Assembly (NCBI GenBank): GCA_013214365.1
Contig: JABSPI010000064.1
Coordinates: 1,066 to 9,124, forward strand
DNA length: 8,059 nt
Source: Erythrobacter sp.
GTDB taxonomy: Bacteria; Pseudomonadota; Alphaproteobacteria; Sphingomonadales; Sphingomonadaceae
Direction: 5' to 3'
Positions 6,790 to 8,059 of the stretch are shown here, piece after piece; positions within the stretch are counted from its first letter, which is position 1, and every line of letters begins with the position of its first letter. The notes beneath the pieces were generated by a model. That model had not been told where the DNA came from and made no database searches. It was given only the letters and a program-made list of their open reading frames with translations. The position numbers were made by a program, and so were the translations under genes.

Positions 6790-7467
6790 CTATATGCACA
6801 TTGCCTGAACCAATTCCAACATGGCTTTATCACTCGGAGTGGGTGAAACGTGGATAGCTTGCCATCCCGCACCCGCAGCATCCGCAACCCGCGGCCCGAT
6901 CACAACCAGCCGAACACGGCTGCGTTCAAACGCAAGCCGGCGGGCCTCGCGGTCAAATTGCTGCGCGGCGGCGGCCGAATGGAGCAAGACTATCAAGCCC
7001 AGATCATGCAGCGGCCTGAGCGGTTCGGGCAGAGCCAGAGGCGCACTTTCATAAGCGATCACAGTCGTGATCGGCACAGATTCAGGCGGATCCAGCGCGA
7101 CATGCTGCGCCCCGGCAATGCGCAAAAGGCGTTGCGGCCCGGGCACATTATCAAGGACGTTTTGCAAGCCCCCATTGCCGATATCAGCAATAGCAAAGCC
7201 CGCATCTCTGGCCGCCTGCGCGGTGGTTTGCCCGACCGCATAGACCGGTTTTGATGTAAGGCTTTGCAGCGCAGCCCCGCCATGCCGGATCGCATTGGCG
7301 CTGCCAATCAAGAGCGCATCGATCGTATCGGGATCGGGGCATTCCCAAGCCCGGCTGCGAATTTCAAACAGCGGGTAGCCGATCATGTTGAGGCCCAATG
7401 CCTCGCCGGCCTTTATGGTAGCAGCAAGGCCGGGTTGTGGCCGCACGGTGAGAACATAGCCGCGCAT
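6790..7467 (-). CDS. hemD: Uroporphyrinogen-III synthase
   Basis: HemD closes the linear tetrapyrrole hydroxymethylbilane with inversion of ring D to give uroporphyrinogen III, precursor of heme, siroheme and corrinoids, in the cytoplasm. The 225-residue product is near the usual 240-260. Family sequence is weakly conserved, but the expected landmarks are there: an N-terminal VLTVRPQPGLAATIKAGEALG; IDALLIGSANAIRHGG (about 49-64); VYAVGQTTAQAARDAGF (75-91), the family's VG-x-x-TA-x-x-x-x-x-x-G pattern; the mirrored LIVLLHSAAAAQQF (158-171); and LVVIGPRVADAAGAGW (187-202), where Arg-Val replace the more common Thr-Ala. Location straight after hemC strengthens the call. The hemC stop lies 7 bases before the ATG at 7465-7467; a GTG directly upstream (7468-7470) is an equally possible start, leaving a 4-base gap. 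GGGG in the hemC end is a distant ribosome-site candidate, so translation may depend on coupling to hemC. Confidence 0.92.
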   Translation of the reverse strand: MRGYVLTVRPQPGLAATIKAGEALGLNMIGYPLFEIRSRAWECPDPDTIDALLIGSANAIRHGGAALQSLTSKPVYAVGQTTAQAARDAGFAIADIGNGGLQNVLDNVPGPQRLLRIAGAQHVALDPPESVPITTVIAYESAPLALPEPLRPLHDLGLIVLLHSAAAAQQFDREARRLAFERSRVRLVVIGPRVADAAGAGWQAIHVSPTPSDKAMLELVQAMCI

Positions 7468-7474
7468 CACCGGT

Positions 7475-8059
7475 TCACGTCACCCCGCCAAAATGGGCCG
7501 CAATCGCCGGACTTGCCCGCTTCAATAAATCAGCGGCCAGCGCGCGCACGGGCGCATGATCATGCGCCTCGAACCGGGCCTCGCCTTCAATCCGCTCTGC
7601 CCCATCCGGGCTGAACAAGGCCGCGCGCATAGTGAGCGCCCCCTCGTCCAATTGGCACAGAACCGCGACAGGCGAATGGCATGTCCCCCCCAAATCCGCC
7701 AGCAAAGCCCGCTCGGCTTCAAGCTCTGCGCGCGCCGCGCCATCATCGATCGCGGCGACCAAAGCAGTGGTTGTTTGATCATCGCTGCGACATTCGAGCG
7801 CGATCACTCCTTGCGCGGCGGCCGGTATCCATTCATCGATCGCGAGGGGCGCCCCCACATCGCTTTGATCCAGCCGTTCAAGCCCGGCTGCGGCGAGAAA
7901 GGTGACATCCGCCTCCCCCGCTTCGAGTTTGCCCAAACGGGTTGCAACATTGCCGCGGAAAGTGACGACCTTGCAATCCGGCCTCAGGTTCAACAATTGG
8001 GCCGCGCGGCGCGGGGCGCTGGTGCCCACTACGGCGCCTTGGGGGATCGCGGCGATGCT
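7475..8059 (-). CDS. hemC: Porphobilinogen deaminase (hydroxymethylbilane synthase), 5'-truncated by the window edge
   Basis: HemC polymerises four porphobilinogen units into hydroxymethylbilane on a covalently bound dipyrromethane cofactor. The frame is open to the last base, so the start lies beyond the window; 194 C-terminal residues are visible. Judged against E. coli HemC (313 aa, from memory) about 114 residues are missing. Visible: IPQGAVVGTSAPRRAAQL, with the substrate- and cofactor-binding Arg pair of the usual GTSSLRR motif; VTFRGNVATRLGKLEAGEAD; FLAAAGLERL; IPAAAQGVIALECR (usually PAVGQGA); and LGGTCHSPVAV. Cys127 of the visible part aligns with E. coli Cys242, which holds the dipyrromethane cofactor. 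GGTCHSP in place of GGCQVP is a conservative variant that still aligns without a gap. The gene ends 7 bases before the hemD ATG, consistent with one transcript in the order hemC, hemD, then possibly the mitofilin-like gene. Confidence 0.97.
   Translation of the reverse strand, partial: SIAAIPQGAVVGTSAPRRAAQLLNLRPDCKVVTFRGNVATRLGKLEAGEADVTFLAAAGLERLDQSDVGAPLAIDEWIPAAAQGVIALECRSDDQTTTALVAAIDDGAARAELEAERALLADLGGTCHSPVAVLCQLDEGALTMRAALFSPDGAERIEGEARFEAHDHAPVRALAADLLKRASPAIAAHFGGVT

Noticed and set aside
1..8059. Search for mobile elements, defence systems, CRISPR arrays, tRNA genes and phage remnants
   Set aside because: All DNA longer than about 110 bases is taken by recognised housekeeping genes or one lipoprotein gene; no terminal repeats, spaced repeats or integrase-like products were seen.

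Overview
This 8,059-base window is ordinary, gene-dense chromosomal DNA, GC-rich by eye, with a bacterial layout. It most likely comes from an alphaproteobacterium. Three things point there: a hemC–hemD–mitofilin-like (alpha-Mic60) gene run, a UbiH/COQ6-type quinone hydroxylase, and UvrB and DsbD/ScsB sequences of proteobacterial type. The style of the proteins suggests Sphingomonadales (Erythrobacteraceae-like), but this is inferred from memory of such proteins, not from a search. I see no mobile element, integrase, CRISPR array, tRNA, rRNA or clear sign of recent transfer.

Layout, left to right. (1) The 3' part of uvrB (+ strand, cut by the window start) overlaps by four bases a small predicted lipoprotein gene of unknown function. 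(2) A large three-part membrane disulfide reductase of the DsbD/ScsB type lies on the - strand, convergent with the lipoprotein gene across only 7 bp. (3) About 100 bp of divergent intergenic DNA separates dsbD from a + strand FAD monooxygenase of the UbiH/COQ6 family. (4) That gene converges, with a 4-bp gap, on a - strand run. In transcription order the run is hemC (cut by the window end), hemD, a 106-bp gap, then a membrane-anchored mitofilin-domain protein.

Functions: UvrB serves nucleotide excision repair. DsbD moves electrons from cytoplasmic thioredoxin across the inner membrane to periplasmic thiol proteins. The UbiH-type enzyme hydroxylates the ubiquinone ring. HemC and HemD carry out successive tetrapyrrole steps (porphobilinogen to hydroxymethylbilane to uroporphyrinogen III). 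The mitofilin-like protein is the bacterial relative of the mitochondrial crista-shaping protein Mic60. Apart from repair, the genes share a loose theme of respiratory and membrane maintenance, but nothing here shows a single joint system.

I found no convincing undescribed system. The points most worth a second look are the short alpha-Mic60 homologue beside hemCD, the lipoprotein coupled to uvrB, a 12-bp in-frame tandem repeat inside dsbD, and the basic C-terminal tail of UvrB.
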